DNA of 64,000 nucleotides from Gracilariopsis chorda (Eukaryota; Rhodophyta; Florideophyceae; Gracilariales; Gracilariaceae). Within the stretch, counting starts at the first letter, position 1; each line of letters starts with the position of its first letter. The DNA lies in the NCBI GenBank assembly GCA_003194525.1, contig NBIV01000029.1:62001-126000 (forward strand), given 5' to 3'. The notes under the pieces are model-generated. The model made no database searches, was not told the DNA's origin, and worked only from the letters and a program-made list of their open reading frames with translations. This document shows, in pieces, positions 19,720 to 31,645 of this stretch. The translations under genes and the position numbers were made by a program.

Positions 19720-20970
19720 CTAAGCATCTGAAAGAGCTGCGACACCTGGTAGCACCTTACCTTCCAGTAGTTCTAAACTGGCTCCACCACCGGTGGAAAC
19801 ATGACTGACCTTATCAGCTGCACCAAAATCTTTTGCAGCGGTTGCCGTATCACCTCCTCCGATGATAGTCGTTGCACCTGCCTCTGTAGCCTCTACGACT
19901 GCATCCATAACAGCCTTCGTTCCAAGCGCAAACTTCTCGAACTCGAAAACGCCAACTGGGCCGTTCCACACTATTGTTTTCGAACGCAATATGACCTCGT
20001 GCATGTTCTCACGCGACTTCGGTCCGGCATCCAAACCCATCCAGTCATTAGGGATGCCTTCTTCAGCAGTGACGGTCTTAGACTCAGCGTCTGGCGCGAA
20101 CTTGTCAGCAATAGTGAAGTCAACTGGGAAATGCAACTTGACTCCCTTTTCTTCAGCTTTTTTGACGATGTCGTTTACGGTGGAAGCTCCTGCTTCGTCG
20201 TAAAGAGAGGTGCCGATGCTCATACCGTCCATAACCTTCTTGAAAGTGAAACTCATTCCCCCACCGATGATCATTTCATCGACTTTATCCAAGAGGTTAT
20301 TGATGAGCTGGATCTTGTCGGAGACCTTTGATCCACCCAGTATGCTAAGGAACGGACGCGCAGGGGAATCAAGTGCCTTACTGAAGTAATCCAGTTCCTT
20401 CTTCATCAAATATCCAGCCGCTTTCTGCGGTAAATCAACGCCCACCATAGATGAGTGTGCACGATGAGCGGTGCCAAAAGCGTCATTGACGTAGACGTCA
20501 GCTAGTTTAGACAGACTAGCGCGGAATTCGTTGACCTTCTCCTTCTCTGGCTTGAACTTGTTTCCTTCGTCGTCAACTCCCTTTCCTTCTTCCTCTGCGA
20601 AAAAGCGCAGGTTCTCTAGCAAGAACACCGTACCGGGAGCGGGATCGGCGCAAGCAGCCTCTGTATCCGGCCCAACGCAGGAAGTAAGGAACTTGACTTC
20701 CTTTCCAAGCTTTTCTGAAACAACCTTGGCAACTGGCTCGAGAGAAAACTTGGGGTTCGGCTTGCCACTAGGACGACCCAAGTGAGATGCCAGAACAATA
20801 GACTTGGCGTTTTTGGAGAGCACGTATTGGATGGTGGGTAAGGCGGCATCGATACGTTGAGTGTTGGTAATAGTCTTCCCCGTTTCTTTATCGAAGGGAA
20901 CGTTGAAATCTACGCGAATGAAGACCCTCTTGTCCGCGAGATGCACGCTTTCGACACTAAGTTTGTTCAT
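19720..20970 (-). CDS. PGK: Phosphoglycerate kinase, cytosolic type
   Basis: The 416-residue protein is full length for phosphoglycerate kinase, which interconverts 1,3-bisphosphoglycerate plus ADP with 3-phosphoglycerate plus ATP. It shows the N-terminal substrate-binding sequence Arg19-Val-Asp-Phe-Asn-Val-Pro25, the Gly-Arg-Pro segment, the Glu-Asn-Leu-Arg-Phe motif, the [11 protein letters not shown] motif and, near the C terminus, the nucleotide-binding Ile-Gly-Gly-Gly-Asp-Thr-Ala-Thr-Ala. The protein starts directly at the mature domain, with no transit peptide, so this is probably the glycolytic cytosolic enzyme. The gene is intronless and lies between the arms of the inverted repeat. 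Confidence 0.97.
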   Translation of the reverse strand: MNKLSVESVHLADKRVFIRVDFNVPFDKETGKTITNTQRIDAALPTIQYVLSKNAKSIVLASHLGRPSGKPNPKFSLEPVAKVVSEKLGKEVKFLTSCVGPDTEAACADPAPGTVFLLENLRFFAEEEGKGVDDEGNKFKPEKEKVNEFRASLSKLADVYVNDAFGTAHRAHSSMVGVDLPQKAAGYLMKKELDYFSKALDSPARPFLSILGGSKVSDKIQLINNLLDKVDEMIIGGGMSFTFKKVMDGMSIGTSLYDEAGASTVNDIVKKAEEKGVKLHFPVDFTIADKFAPDAESKTVTAEEGIPNDWMGLDAGPKSRENMHEVILRSKTIVWNGPVGVFEFEKFALGTKAVMDAVVEATEAGATTIIGGGDTATAAKDFGAADKVSHVSTGGGASLELLEGKVLPGVAALSDA

Positions 20971-21772
20971 TTGTGGAGTTGAGATATGAGCAAGGCGAGG
21001 TTTGGGAAGGATAGATCGGTAGCCAACGAGTTGATCGGCGAAGAAGCAATCCTATTATCGCGATGGGCCTTCGACGCTTCGTTCCTGCTTTACGAAGGTG
21101 AGATACTTGAGGAAGGGGGGATGCAGCTGGTAGTCTACCGTCGGTAGACACAGATAAACAACGAAAGCGGCGGTTTCACTTGGCGATCAGCTGGATCAAG
21201 CAGCAACGTGGCGGTAGCGCAGCGGTGTCAAAACGGCGTCTACAGGGGAATCTGCGTTCTTTTACTCAAAATTCACGCGATGAGATCATCGAATCACCCT
21301 GACAAACGTGCCAATCGCACGCCGCCATAAAACAACTGTGGCCAATCGCAGCAAGTCATCGACGTGTCGCACCGCATCACTGCCCCTGTCCATGAATAAC
21401 TATCAAGCCCCCCAGCAGCGAACGCTAACCCTTCGTCCAGTGCCTTCACGCTCCCGGTTTCCATTCATCGATCCAATCAGACATTGTTTCCACACTGATG
21501 CGCCACGCATGGAACGTTTCCTTGTTTACAAATTCGACTTGGGCAATGCTTCTGAGTGCCCCAGTTTTGTTCATTAGTATGAAGGTCTGCCCACCAAGAA
21601 CAACAGAAGAGAGCATGAAAACAGCGTTGTTACATAGCTCTTAGACTCAGCTGAACCAGATGGCACTTGAAATCCATTCAAGCAACGCTCCGACTACTTC
21701 TTTAGCTGCGAAAGCGCCCTCTCGTCGCCATGTCCCTTGTAATGAGCACATCAGTTTTCATCTTCAGTATGT

Positions 21773-23188
21773 TCATTCTTGTTGTGTCTTAGAAACAACC
21801 CGATCCATCTCAATTGCCTTTTTCACATCAGCAACTATTCTCTTAACATTCACCACTATATTCCTACTATTCCTTCTCATCTGTTTCATGTACGACAAGT
21901 GAAAATTCAATCCGAACTCTTCAGCAAGATTCCTGTACTGATTATCCCACCCAACGTGAACTATAGTAGTACCTTTCGGACAATACATCATATTTTGAAA
22001 CCCAGCTCCATGAAGTCCAACCACAACATCAGCATCAACAAAAGTACGAACAGTGTCCGTCACAGAAAGCTCAGGTGGAACCAACACAATGTCAAAACTG
22101 CGGCTGAACTCCTTTTTTATAGCGTGTCTCAACTGGCCAAAGTTCTTTGCACAACGTTGCTCTTGACATGCCCCATCCGGTTTGCGCGAGCGCGCACGTT
22201 CCAAAAGCAACAATTTTGGACGCTTTTTGAAACTTTCTCGATACGAATCGGACTGAAGAGCCGCATCGCGTAACACCCTTGCAGTTGTCTTGGTAGATTT
22301 CTCTAGACATTTCCATGCGTCGCGACACTTTGACAGGGGAGGTGGTTGCAAAACTATGGCGCCATGGATCCACACTGTTTTCTTTCGATCAAGCGCAAGA
22401 ATACGGGAGCGCTCAATGCCCAGAAGATCTAGAAAGCGTCTTGCAACCGCGCTTTCATCAATTGCGATGTACATGTTCGGTTCCGCGTCAAGCAGTGGTA
22501 AAAGTGGTAAAAGACGCGCCAGTAATTCATGAATGACGTGATGATAGGTAACAGCATGGTGAAATCCCAAAGCCAACACAACAGGCACTCTCCTACGTGA
22601 AGCTCGCAACGCGATAGTTTCATCTGTATATCGAGGCCAGTCGAATACACAACAGCCGCCTGCTGTGTCGTACACCGCGTTGGACCCCGGGTGGTATATC
22701 ACTCCAGCACGCCCTATGAAAGCATTTGTAAAGACAGATAAGCACATGGGAGCAATATGCGGGGCGGATTTGGGAATGTAAACGAAAGAGGGCTCACAGA
22801 GTTCGTTGACTAGAGTTGAGAGTAATTTGTAGTCGGCGTTTGCGAAGCTTTTATCGAAAGTGTATGCCTTTTGCGGCCATGCGTACCGTGGTCGTACGGG
22901 TTTTGTGGTAAGCGCTGATGAAACGAGGTCGTGAAGACGACTTATGGCCTGTTGCGCTTCGAGATCAGTTTGGTTTGGAGACTTTGCAAAGTTGTTAGTG
23001 TAGAAGGTTTGTTGGGATAGTAGATGCGGAGCGGGATGACGGACATAAGCGGTTGGTCTTGTAGACAACTGGGGATACTGCCGCACAAGCAGTGCGGTGA
23101 GAATACAGAGTGCGACTGTGAAGAAGGCTGTCAGAAAAGAAAGAAAGCGTGGCGACAAGAAGAATGGCCAGAACTTGGAAGACGCCAT
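21773..23188 (-). CDS. Golgi type II glycosyltransferase, GT61 family (DUF563)
   Basis: The first ATG, at 23188, gives 471 residues; the open frame extends nine codons upstream but only from a TTG. A short cytosolic tail is followed by one membrane segment at about residues 15-35, the layout of a type II Golgi enzyme. The catalytic region resembles GT61/DUF563 (EOGT, plant xylosyl- and arabinosyltransferases): an internal His-Glu-Leu region, and His393-Gly-Ala-Gly-Phe-Gln398 followed by Pro-Lys-Gly-Thr. Such enzymes transfer pentose or GlcNAc from UDP-sugars to glycans or proteins. The donor and acceptor cannot be told from sequence. Confidence 0.82.
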   Translation of the reverse strand: MASSKFWPFFLSPRFLSFLTAFFTVALCILTALLVRQYPQLSTRPTAYVRHPAPHLLSQQTFYTNNFAKSPNQTDLEAQQAISRLHDLVSSALTTKPVRPRYAWPQKAYTFDKSFANADYKLLSTLVNELCEPSFVYIPKSAPHIAPMCLSVFTNAFIGRAGVIYHPGSNAVYDTAGGCCVFDWPRYTDETIALRASRRRVPVVLALGFHHAVTYHHVIHELLARLLPLLPLLDAEPNMYIAIDESAVARRFLDLLGIERSRILALDRKKTVWIHGAIVLQPPPLSKCRDAWKCLEKSTKTTARVLRDAALQSDSYRESFKKRPKLLLLERARSRKPDGACQEQRCAKNFGQLRHAIKKEFSRSFDIVLVPPELSVTDTVRTFVDADVVVGLHGAGFQNMMYCPKGTTIVHVGWDNQYRNLAEEFGLNFHLSYMKQMRRNSRNIVVNVKRIVADVKKAIEMDRVVSKTQQE

Positions 23189-26100
23189 GATGTCGTGCTG
23201 ACAGATAGGGCGCAAATGTATGTCGAGATTTGTAGGATACCCCTTTTATGTGAGATGGTGAAGAGACATGAGAGTGAGAATAGAGAGGATGTGTGGCGAG
23301 GTTGAGGAAAATGAGCGCAAGGGGATGGAAAGTTGGAGTGGAGTAGGTGAAGAGCGACATGTGCTGGTGCCAACATGTGGCAAGGAATTACCCTTCACGG
23401 TACAACGGTACAACGATACGGGTTAGTGTGCCTGGCGTTGTAAAGAATGATTGTGTCAGTGACCGCATCACGTGTCGAAAGGGCAGTAGCCATGGCGCTT
23501 CCTACCTCCGTACTCATGCTTATGTACTGTGGCATGTTGCTCACACAAAATGCGTAGACGCATGTACCCTTCGGGCTGGCCCGGTTGTCGCGCCGTGGCG
23601 TGCTCGGGCACGAAGACGTGTTGCACTCGTACCGCAGTGGTCCAAATCTCGTCACTACGCTTCGCTGCTTCGAACGCGGAGGGGAAGCCGGTCCACCCAC
23701 TGCTGGTACGCAAGCGCTTCTCTGTTGCGTATACATAATTGCGAGCTGCATATCGTTAGTCCAACGCATGCAGTAAACGTTTATCGATGTTCTGTTCTTT
23801 CTTATGGACCGTTGCTGCCTCACAGTGTGCGCCTCACACCATTGCAATTTAGCAAACAGCATCGGTGCGCATACTGATCGGGGCACTCAGCCCGGGCACC
23901 GAAATGCGCTTTCAACAAAGAACTCTAACAGCGAAACAGCGTAACATAGAAAGACTCACATGAGGGCGTTCGCTACATCAAAGCCACGTGCGATGGATGG
24001 TCCATGCCGTGTTTGATAAACACATCACAAACATCGACAAACGACTTTTTCGATATGATGTGCATATCGAACTGTTGCGCGTCGCGTAGCCAATCAACCA
24101 CAACGCAGGAGAAATGAACAACAGAATCATATCGGAATCAAAGGAGCGACCTCGCACTCAACGTTGTCCGGAATGAAACCTTCACCACTGCGCAATCGTC
24201 ACTCGTTGGGTGCGATAGGCTACTACCGCATCAAGTATGCGTCATTCAGCAGAGAGAGTAAGAGCGCGCTGAGGAGCATCTCGGAAGATCGCAATTCAGA
24301 AGGTATCCACCAGGGAAAGCTCACGAGCCGTCTTTGTTTTAACATTCAGAGACCACGTGTGGCTAACTTTACACAAGCTTTCGGCTTTATTCCGCGCCCA
24401 CCCTTCATTCGTCAATAGCGTACCCTACCATGCACAGCAGCAAAGCATGCGGTCCGAGAGGGCCCACTCGGGGCACAGTCGGTGTACAATCGATACAAGA
24501 GAACAACGCGCTTTCGGCCCGAACACTCTTGCAGTATCTTAACGGTCGGCACGTCTTATCGCAGGCCCTGATTGGCTGCAATTAAGGCTGCTCTTACTGC
24601 TAAAAAAAAAATATTGACGCCCATGATTGCACACCAACAGCATCCTTTTAATTGGTTGCGCGTGCTGAGTGCGCCCCATCATACAGAGAAAGCCTTCTGA
24701 CGGTTATCAATTACACGTGTAGCGGTCGACCTCCGTAACTTACCTTGACATGAGATTGAGATCTATACTACCACAATTTTCGAGTCATCTTTCAATCAAA
24801 ACTTCTGTGAGCCAGTGGCTAGCAATCCATTCACCATCGCCAACGAATTCAAACGATTTGAGCGTTTTAAAAAACGTGCATACAGTAGTGGCCGTCTCCG
24901 TAAAACGCAAATAAGCACATTCCCTCACTCCCTTTTACGAACACGCATATATTAATTCCTCGTAGCGCGGCGGTTTGCTAACAACCGCCACAACCTATAA
25001 TGCTTACTCCTATACCGTATAGGCTATACCGTAGCCTCGAACTACAGACTAGTAGCCGTGCTACACTCACTGAGAATTAGATTTTATTTCGGTTGCGTGG
25101 AGCGCAGGAGCTCGCTTGACAGTGAGCTCCCCACGGAGCTCACTGTACCGTAACGATAATTAAATACTAGCTCTCTGCCGGCGGTGCCCGCCACTGTGGG
25201 GGGAGGGGGACCGAAAAAGAGGGGGGGAACCATCTGGTCACTCACAGCGCTACATATGATACGAACAAAGTATGAGCTCCCGTAGGTGTCTTCAAAAGTT
25301 ATGTTGCAAATCGAGTGCAAATCTCAAGTGACGCAGCCCCGCAGTTTAAATATCTGATATTTGAACTGCCCCGAAAAATATTGAACTGTACCAACTGACA
25401 TAAAAGATATTTATAACAGTTCTGTTGCATGCATTCCCACGAAGCTCTTTCGATCATCAACAAGCATGGTGCTTCTTCAAGTCCTGTTCAAGAGAAAACA
25501 CAAGAAACAATTTTACGCTTTCTGTTTTCAGGGATGTCCCCGTGCTACTCCTGAGCACTGTAGTACAGTCCTGCACTTCATGCACTGCACAGCCACCATC
25601 ATGCTGGGATAGATCTATCCATCATATCCTGCACGTGGATGAATTATGTGTATCAAGGGTTGGCAATCCGCCAACTCTCGGGGTAGAAGGCTCCTACCAA
25701 CGGTACAACGGTAGGCCTCAAGAGCATGCATTTAGCATACCAAGCCGGTGCAAAGGTAAACTTGTAGCAATCTCACTCTTCCATCGGGTTAGCGATCTAC
25801 CTTTGGTACAAATGTAGCGCGAGAGTCCACATTTTTTCCGCTTCAGCGCAGGATGGTTCCGATTTCTCAAAATGACGGCTTGGCGTTATGCCTCCATTGC
25901 AAAGTTCGTTTCTCTTGTCACAAGAGAAGCCTATATCGCCGACATTTAAAGCCCCGAAGTCTATCTTGACTCATCTTCTGGCCCACGATCGAGAAGAAGA
26001 CAAAGTGTTACGTCTATCATTTGTATGGTGAACTTGAGAGAAACGATTCTGGCAGCGTCGTGTGCACTAACGAGTATCATTGTAAGTACCAAATGTACTG

Positions 26101-26357
26101 AGATCGTTGGCTTTGAAGTCAACTCTCCGTCTAGAGAGAGCTTAACCTTTAGCTTTCAACCCTGGTGCCCGAAGGTAGCCCTTGATCTCGTTTCTTGTTG
26201 GTACATTCAAGTCGTGAAAGTAGTTCTGCCCTCCTGCTTTGCAAATACTACTTAAGAATCTTGGCCGCAGAGAACGCACATGTAGTGATACCACCTCGTC
26301 TACTCCCGTACACCTGATTAAAAGGGTATAGGGATACCCTACCCGCCCTACCCGCGC
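23189..26357. other. 3.2-kb gene-poor spacer, with diverged inner flank of right arm
   Basis: I see no supported gene here. It contains a 12-bp perfect hairpin at 25119-25146, a dispersed GGTTAGCGATCTAC repeat at 25787-25800 and the palindromic GGGTATAGGGATACC at 26324-26338. From about 25890 to 26357 it is a diverged, inverted homologue of the sequence at 17986-18430. The part around 24550-25080 is AT-rich. Confidence 0.4.
25119..25146. repeat. Perfect 12-bp stem, 4-nt loop hairpin
   Basis: Positions 25119-25130 (ACAGTGAGCTCC) are exactly complementary to 25135-25146, with loop CCAC. No flanking gene makes it an obvious terminator. Confidence 0.7.
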
Positions 26358-26370
26358 GGGGTTTCTTCAC

Positions 26371-26757
26371 ATGTCACATGAGTCATATCCAAACTCTGTT
26401 CTTTTGGTTGAAGAGTACCTTCGCAACACCTTCACTACCTGCACGCAACGTATCCCCGCTGACGAATCTACTCTTGTTGGCGTGTTGTCGGTGTTGAAAG
26501 TGCACCGATTAGTTGATTCTAAACAACCTTCTAGTTCCGCTCCTGCTGTTTATGTCCTATCTGGAAACCACAAACCACATGATTTACAAATCTCTTACTA
26601 TCATACTAGTTTCCCCCAAGCTGCTGACGCAGTGTGTTGCGCAAAGAGGCGGTGGGACATAAACGTTGGTACAAGGCTAATTCGGAGCAATCCTCGTGTT
26701 GTCCAGATTCCACTTCTCACTGTTTCCACTCCTGGCAACAGATTATGGCGTCAGTAG
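26371..26757 (+). CDS. Possible small protein at inner end of right arm
   Basis: This is the mirror copy of the 128-codon frame at 17586-17972, with Glu4, Glu13 and an Ile in place of Lys, Val and Thr. It has no recognised family and weak support as a gene. Confidence 0.25.
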   Translation: MSHESYPNSVLLVEEYLRNTFTTCTQRIPADESTLVGVLSVLKVHRLVDSKQPSSSAPAVYVLSGNHKPHDLQISYYHTSFPQAADAVCCAKRRWDINVGTRLIRSNPRVVQIPLLTVSTPGNRLWRQ

Positions 26758-26936
26758 GCCTGCGTTGAGCTGTTGTCTCTGGTAGGTGAGGAATCCACCT
26801 CCGCCGCCACTGGCTTGGGTGTATGTCGGGGACCGTTCGCATCTGCCTATGACCCTGTTACTTCGGATCTTCTGCACACCGTCCCGCAGCATATCGGTGT
26901 TGTAGTCACAACCAGTGGATTACACCCGCAAGGGCT

Positions 26937-28829
26937 TCAGTAATCAGTTTCAACGTACTCATCGAACATGTTGGACGATAATAACGGAGCGGCATCTATT
27001 AGGGTAATGCGGTTATTTGACGCTCCGACGGGAACGCCCGAAGACTCCCGCGAGCTCGTCTCAGCCACCGCTCCTGACCTGTCGCCATCGATCGCACTCT
27101 GTGACTCCTTGTCATCGCCTGACGATACTGTTAGTACAGCGTTAGTGCTGCCCACTGAGGCGGAGGCCGGAGCGTTATCTCCCTCTAGATTCGCTGCCCA
27201 CGGTTCCACACTCTTCGCGGAAATTGTTCCAGAACCCTGCGATCCTTCCGTGTGCAAACTGTTCTCAACTATGCCGTCCTCCCCAAGGGGTTCCACTCCA
27301 CTACCAGACTCTTGAACAGATCCCGAAGAGGCATGCATTCCCTTGTTCTCGTGCTGCTGCACGAATGCGGTGCCCCCACTGACGTCGCATAGTTCACGCC
27401 GTGTCGGTTCTTCCAATTTCCCACCATCATCCAAGTCCGCTTGACTGTCGCACGATAAGCCCCTCGGTACAAGCGGCAGGACGGTTTCTTCGCTGCTGCT
27501 GACGGACTCTCCTCGCGACTTTGACTGGTCAACAAAGAGTGGAGCACCGACAGCAGCCGCATCAGCAACTTCCTCACCAGACACGCGTTTTGAATCGATG
27601 CTTCTCGTGTTGAGGCCTTCCACGTTCGGCGTGAACGAGTTCTGGTTGTGGTCGGCCGAACCTGAAAATAGATCTCTGGGCGATGAAATCGCAGGCTGCT
27701 GTGGCGCACCATACAACTCCTTGTTGTTCCCCATTCCACTGCGCGGCGCTTGCGTAGCTGCGTACGAACTTCCCATGCCATACTGGAAGAGGCTGGGGCT
27801 ATCCTCTTCCTGGAAGAGGCTGCGTAGGCGTTCGACTCTCCCGGAGGGAGAGACGTCAAAGATCAACGACTTCCCGGACGACTCTTTCGCTTCTGACGCA
27901 ACTGAAGTCTGTGTCAGCGAGATCGCATCTGAGACAGTTTCGGAAGAGCCGGATTCAGTTCCATCGGTTGACGAGTTGATCACTGTCACAGCATGGGCGG
28001 CGTCTGGAGTGAGCGGGAGCAAGCTCGTCTTCTTCACAAACGATGACGCTTGTCTGAATTCAACACTGCTCGTCGAGTTGAGCTTTGCGATTACTTTGAC
28101 AACCATCCCCGGCTCGACGTGGGGTCGCTTCTCTTCGCTGGGTAGTTTGCTCCGCACCCTACGCGGAACATTGTCAACCCTATCGTCATATGCCGGTTCT
28201 TCGGCGTCAGACTCCGTCACTTCATCTGCGGACTCCACAATGGTTACCAAGTTGCTCTCATTCAGTGGTGTCGGGGCACTGGTTTCGTCTTCGTCTTGTA
28301 GCACCCCCTCCTCAACCTCGTGACGCACATCACTGATTGGGCTCAGAGAAGGAACACCAGCCTCTCCATCCGACACCGGAACACCAGCGATGTCATTCAG
28401 GTTCTCTTCCAGCACTGTTACTGGAGTTACCGATTGCACTGAGGCACTTCTCCGTGAATCGCCATCGCTTCTGTTTCTTGCACTGCTCCCGGATAGCTTC
28501 CGGACAAAAGCTCCGACCTTTTTCTTCAGTATCTTCACTGGCACAAGAAAGGACCTCGCAGAGAACCCCCTCACTCGCGCCCTCTCCGTGTTTAGAACTG
28601 GTTCCTGGTCAGCAGCGGCTTCTTCTGTAGTCTCAAACACTCTTGGGTCACCTCGCCCGTACAGATCGTAGTCAATGTGCATCCCCGGTTTGACGTGAGC
28701 TTTGAAATCTTCCATCGCCTTTTGCTTCCGCAGGGCATGCCTCTTGCTGTCGAACTCGGAGCCGTCTCCGAAAATCCCGTCGAAGCCACGTCCATACAAG
28801 TCAAGGTCAATTGCTTTGTTAAAATCCAT
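26937..28829 (-). CDS. 630-residue disordered protein with two DLYGRG motifs, right copy
   Basis: This frame encodes the same 630-residue protein as the left-arm copy by my reading, with DLYGRG motifs at residues 10-15 and 55-60 and a long acidic Ser-rich tail. The two copies point toward each other. A TATAAAAG box lies upstream at 28955-28962. Function is unknown. Confidence 0.7.
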   Translation of the reverse strand: MDFNKAIDLDLYGRGFDGIFGDGSEFDSKRHALRKQKAMEDFKAHVKPGMHIDYDLYGRGDPRVFETTEEAAADQEPVLNTERARVRGFSARSFLVPVKILKKKVGAFVRKLSGSSARNRSDGDSRRSASVQSVTPVTVLEENLNDIAGVPVSDGEAGVPSLSPISDVRHEVEEGVLQDEDETSAPTPLNESNLVTIVESADEVTESDAEEPAYDDRVDNVPRRVRSKLPSEEKRPHVEPGMVVKVIAKLNSTSSVEFRQASSFVKKTSLLPLTPDAAHAVTVINSSTDGTESGSSETVSDAISLTQTSVASEAKESSGKSLIFDVSPSGRVERLRSLFQEEDSPSLFQYGMGSSYAATQAPRSGMGNNKELYGAPQQPAISSPRDLFSGSADHNQNSFTPNVEGLNTRSIDSKRVSGEEVADAAAVGAPLFVDQSKSRGESVSSSEETVLPLVPRGLSCDSQADLDDGGKLEEPTRRELCDVSGGTAFVQQHENKGMHASSGSVQESGSGVEPLGEDGIVENSLHTEGSQGSGTISAKSVEPWAANLEGDNAPASASVGSTNAVLTVSSGDDKESQSAIDGDRSGAVAETSSRESSGVPVGASNNRITLIDAAPLLSSNMFDEYVETDY

Positions 28830-28954
28830 CGTTCTACACTTCGGTTCAGTTTTCCGCTAGTTGGTAGTGCTATGTCGTTGATGTGCTTTGGCGTTTGAGC
28901 TCTCAGTACCTGTGGTGTGTCCGCAAGTTCAGCTTCTGTCCGACCGGTAGGCCT

Positions 28955-28962
28955 CTTTTATA
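28955..28962 (-). promoter_or_regulatory. TATA box of the right 630-residue gene
   Basis: TATAAAAG on the minus strand, 126 bp upstream of the start codon at 28829, is the exact mirror of the left-arm promoter. Confidence 0.5.
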
Positions 28963-29958
28963 CTACTCACAACTGGTATACCTGAGTATGTCCTGCACCC
29001 AGAGGCCCCAGAAACGTCATAATGCTGCATTCGCACCTCTCCTATCTTGTCAGCCGTTATGATTGCCTCGCAGCAATACTTGTCAAGCTCAGTTGTTACC
29101 GGAAGGAGTTTCGCATCCACAATTCACGACGTTTGCATTGCGTCGATGAACAGCCGTTGTCGGGGAGAGAACCGCAATACATATCAACCGACCCCATCGC
29201 GCTGCAAGGTTGTTTTCATACCTTGCGCAGCTGTTACGCATGAATCGCCCTGTAATGCTTGGTTTGTGAGCTTGGCATACCCAGAAGAGCTGATAACTTT
29301 CGCATTGACGGGAACAAAAGCTTTGCACTCAATGCGGCGATCGAACACGCACTCTCCTCTTCCCTTCTCTCCATTTTTGGAAAGGTTTGTCCCTGCATCG
29401 CAGTCGCACAGATTCCTGCATCTGCTCATTCGGACTGTCCGCAATGACAGGCTGTGTGTGCGAACTGCAGAGTTGAAGAGCGATCCCCTTGCCACGTCGT
29501 AGCTGTTCTACAAATGCGCATTGGTGTGGAATGAGGACGCACGTTACTTGTCCTTAAACTCGCGGCCTTCACCCATGTCAAGGGGTCTGCCCTTTTTGGG
29601 TTCGCCAAGTGCACTCCCATAATATCCTCGTCACACAGACTCCAGCGGAATGCGCGTCCATTTCAGTCTCAGTCTTCATCTCTAAGTCGTTATTTCTTCG
29701 CTCGGTGACCAAAAGCAACATTGGACAGTGCTTGCACCTGTTTCGGTAGTGAGGCTAAACAACCACGGATGTCTCAAGTATCTCTTTATCGAGATTAACT
29801 GAGATTCGTCCTGTGTAGGATACACGATCGGCACCGTGGAAAGCTGGTACTCATTTCTCCTCCAAACAAGTCTCTATCCTCCAACCAGCAAGCTTGCCGC
29901 AAGCATTTACCCTTCGCTACCTTCAATGAGTCGGTCAAGCAAAGTTAACCAATGCTTC

Positions 29959-30664
29959 TCACATTTTTCGATTACGAATACCTCCTTTCATACCACACCA
30001 CCCCTCCCACGGCCCACCAAGCTTGAGGGTTTCCATAACGCCCTCCATATCAGACACCATCTCACGCTCTCCTTTTACCTGTTTAATCTTGTTCAAAGCC
30101 ACTTCAGCAAGCTCTTCAGCGATACCCACTACATTCTTTACCGTACTCTTATCCGTCCGGTTCACGTTTTTGTCGGAGATAAACCTGGCCACACGTGCAA
30201 GTTCATCAGTTCCATACCGTTCAACACAACGAAATGCAACGTCATTCTCCAAAATCAGTCCAATCACATCTTCATGCACCTCTCGCTCATTGTCTCGCCC
30301 CAAGCATTCTTTCAGCACGTTCGCCATGACTGACGGTGTTTCCCGTCGGGCATGTAACAACGCAGTGAAGAAAATGTCCGTTTCCAGTCGTGAGCGGGGC
30401 AACCGAAGTCCTTCTGCACGTGCTTCTGTTCACCGGTCAGTACGTGCTCGTAGTAATGTTCTTCTGCATGGAAGGGTGGTTCGTACCGTATACTTTGGTG
30501 TAGTTTCGCAGTTTAACGCATGACGAAGAAACTACGTGTTCCCATGACAGGTCTTCAATTGCAGGTAACTTGAGTTCGTGAAGTTGGAGTAACTGCGCGT
30601 GACTGAGTTCTGCTGTCGGCGTGTAACGAATAAGGGCAGTAATCTGTGCTGGATATGACGTCAT
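29959..30664 (-). CDS. Unknown protein, proposed two exons, right-arm copy
   Basis: The mirror exons are 30664-30487 and 30425-29959, around a 61-bp GT-AG intron. The product would be 214 residues, differing from the left copy by one Gly-to-Glu change in the segment near 30044. The gene model is inferred from reading frames only; the family is not recognised. Confidence 0.4.
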
Positions 30665-30757
30665 TGTGCCAAAGAGCCCCAAGCGTTGATGATGGAGTGT
30701 GAACGATTGTGAGTTGATACATCCAACCTTTCATCCGGTGATGCTGGGTTTGTTCGG

Positions 30758-31645
30758 ATCACCCTCTGAAAAAGCACAAAATCCGAGGGCCATCACTCGA
30801 CGAGAGTTCATTGTTTTCGTTTGGCATAGATGCTTGACTTTTCTTTTCGGTTTCAAGAGAATCGTTTCGGTTCCTTTCGTTTGTAACCTCCTTGACTGTT
30901 TGTTTTTGCTTCATTGCCTCGTTCTAAATACAATGACTCTCAGAGCTATTATTACTAAGCTACATGCAGAACAGTTACTGGCACTGCAGTAAGGTTTCCA
31001 TTAGCGTGCCGTTTCAGCTCCTTCACATGCCAAAAACCGGGAACGACTGGATCCTTATTTTGTTTTGCAATAACGTGTTTCGTCGAGCTTCCTGAGCCGT
31101 TCCGTCTCTCCCTGTCTTCTGAGGCACGCAAAACAGGCTGACGAGTGGGACTTTCCCGGATACCGGCGTGTTTTGATCATCGAAAAGCAAAAGATCAGGA
31201 ACGTCTCTCGTGATGAACGCTTGCTGAACGAGACGCAGTTCCTGTGTGTTCAGATATTTTGCCCCACGTTCGCCTATAGAACTGAGCTCTATCCTGCTGA
31301 CATGGTGTTCTCGAAGGGTAAGAGCACCCCCACCGGTAAACCTTTAACCCTGGATGCCCAGGAGTTCGCCAAACGCTGTCATGGTGTTCGGCGTTGTGGC
31401 AGCTCACTAGATTACATGTAAGCGCCTTTCAGTGTTCTGGTCAAAGCACTCATAGATTGGTTTCAAAAGACTTCAAAGCGCGACCCTAATCACGCAAGAG
31501 AAACACACTGGTACCTATGGTAACTGCACCGCGAACAATCGCAAAAGAATGGCAAGCGAGAAGAAAATCTTGACCATTCGATATACAGTACAGGAATGCA
31601 GTTCCGCAAGAGTAAACAATCCAGATACAAAAGAGACTGGTCGTA
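30758..31645. other. Outer diverged flank of right arm and spacer
   Basis: From 30758 to about 31030 the sequence is a diverged inverted homologue of about 13320-13585. The rest has no supported gene; short open frames on both strands at 31173-31421 show nothing recognisable. Confidence 0.35.
31629..31632 (-). terminator. Pol III terminator of the tRNA-Asp gene
   Basis: On the minus strand a run of four T residues lies 13-16 nt beyond the tRNA 3' end, the usual RNA polymerase III stop signal. Confidence 0.5.

Larger units (their letters stand above)
26358..30757. repeat. Inverted repeat, right arm (near-identical core)
   Basis: This is the reverse-complement partner of 13586-17985; about six differences were noticed in 4.4 kb. 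The two arms face each other across 8.4 kb that contains PGK and the GT61 gene, so recombination between them could invert that segment. Confidence 0.9.

Noticed and set aside
23189..23215. Nine-codon N-terminal extension of the GT61 gene
   Set aside because: It begins with TTG; the ATG at 23188 has a good context and yields a normal type II membrane topology.
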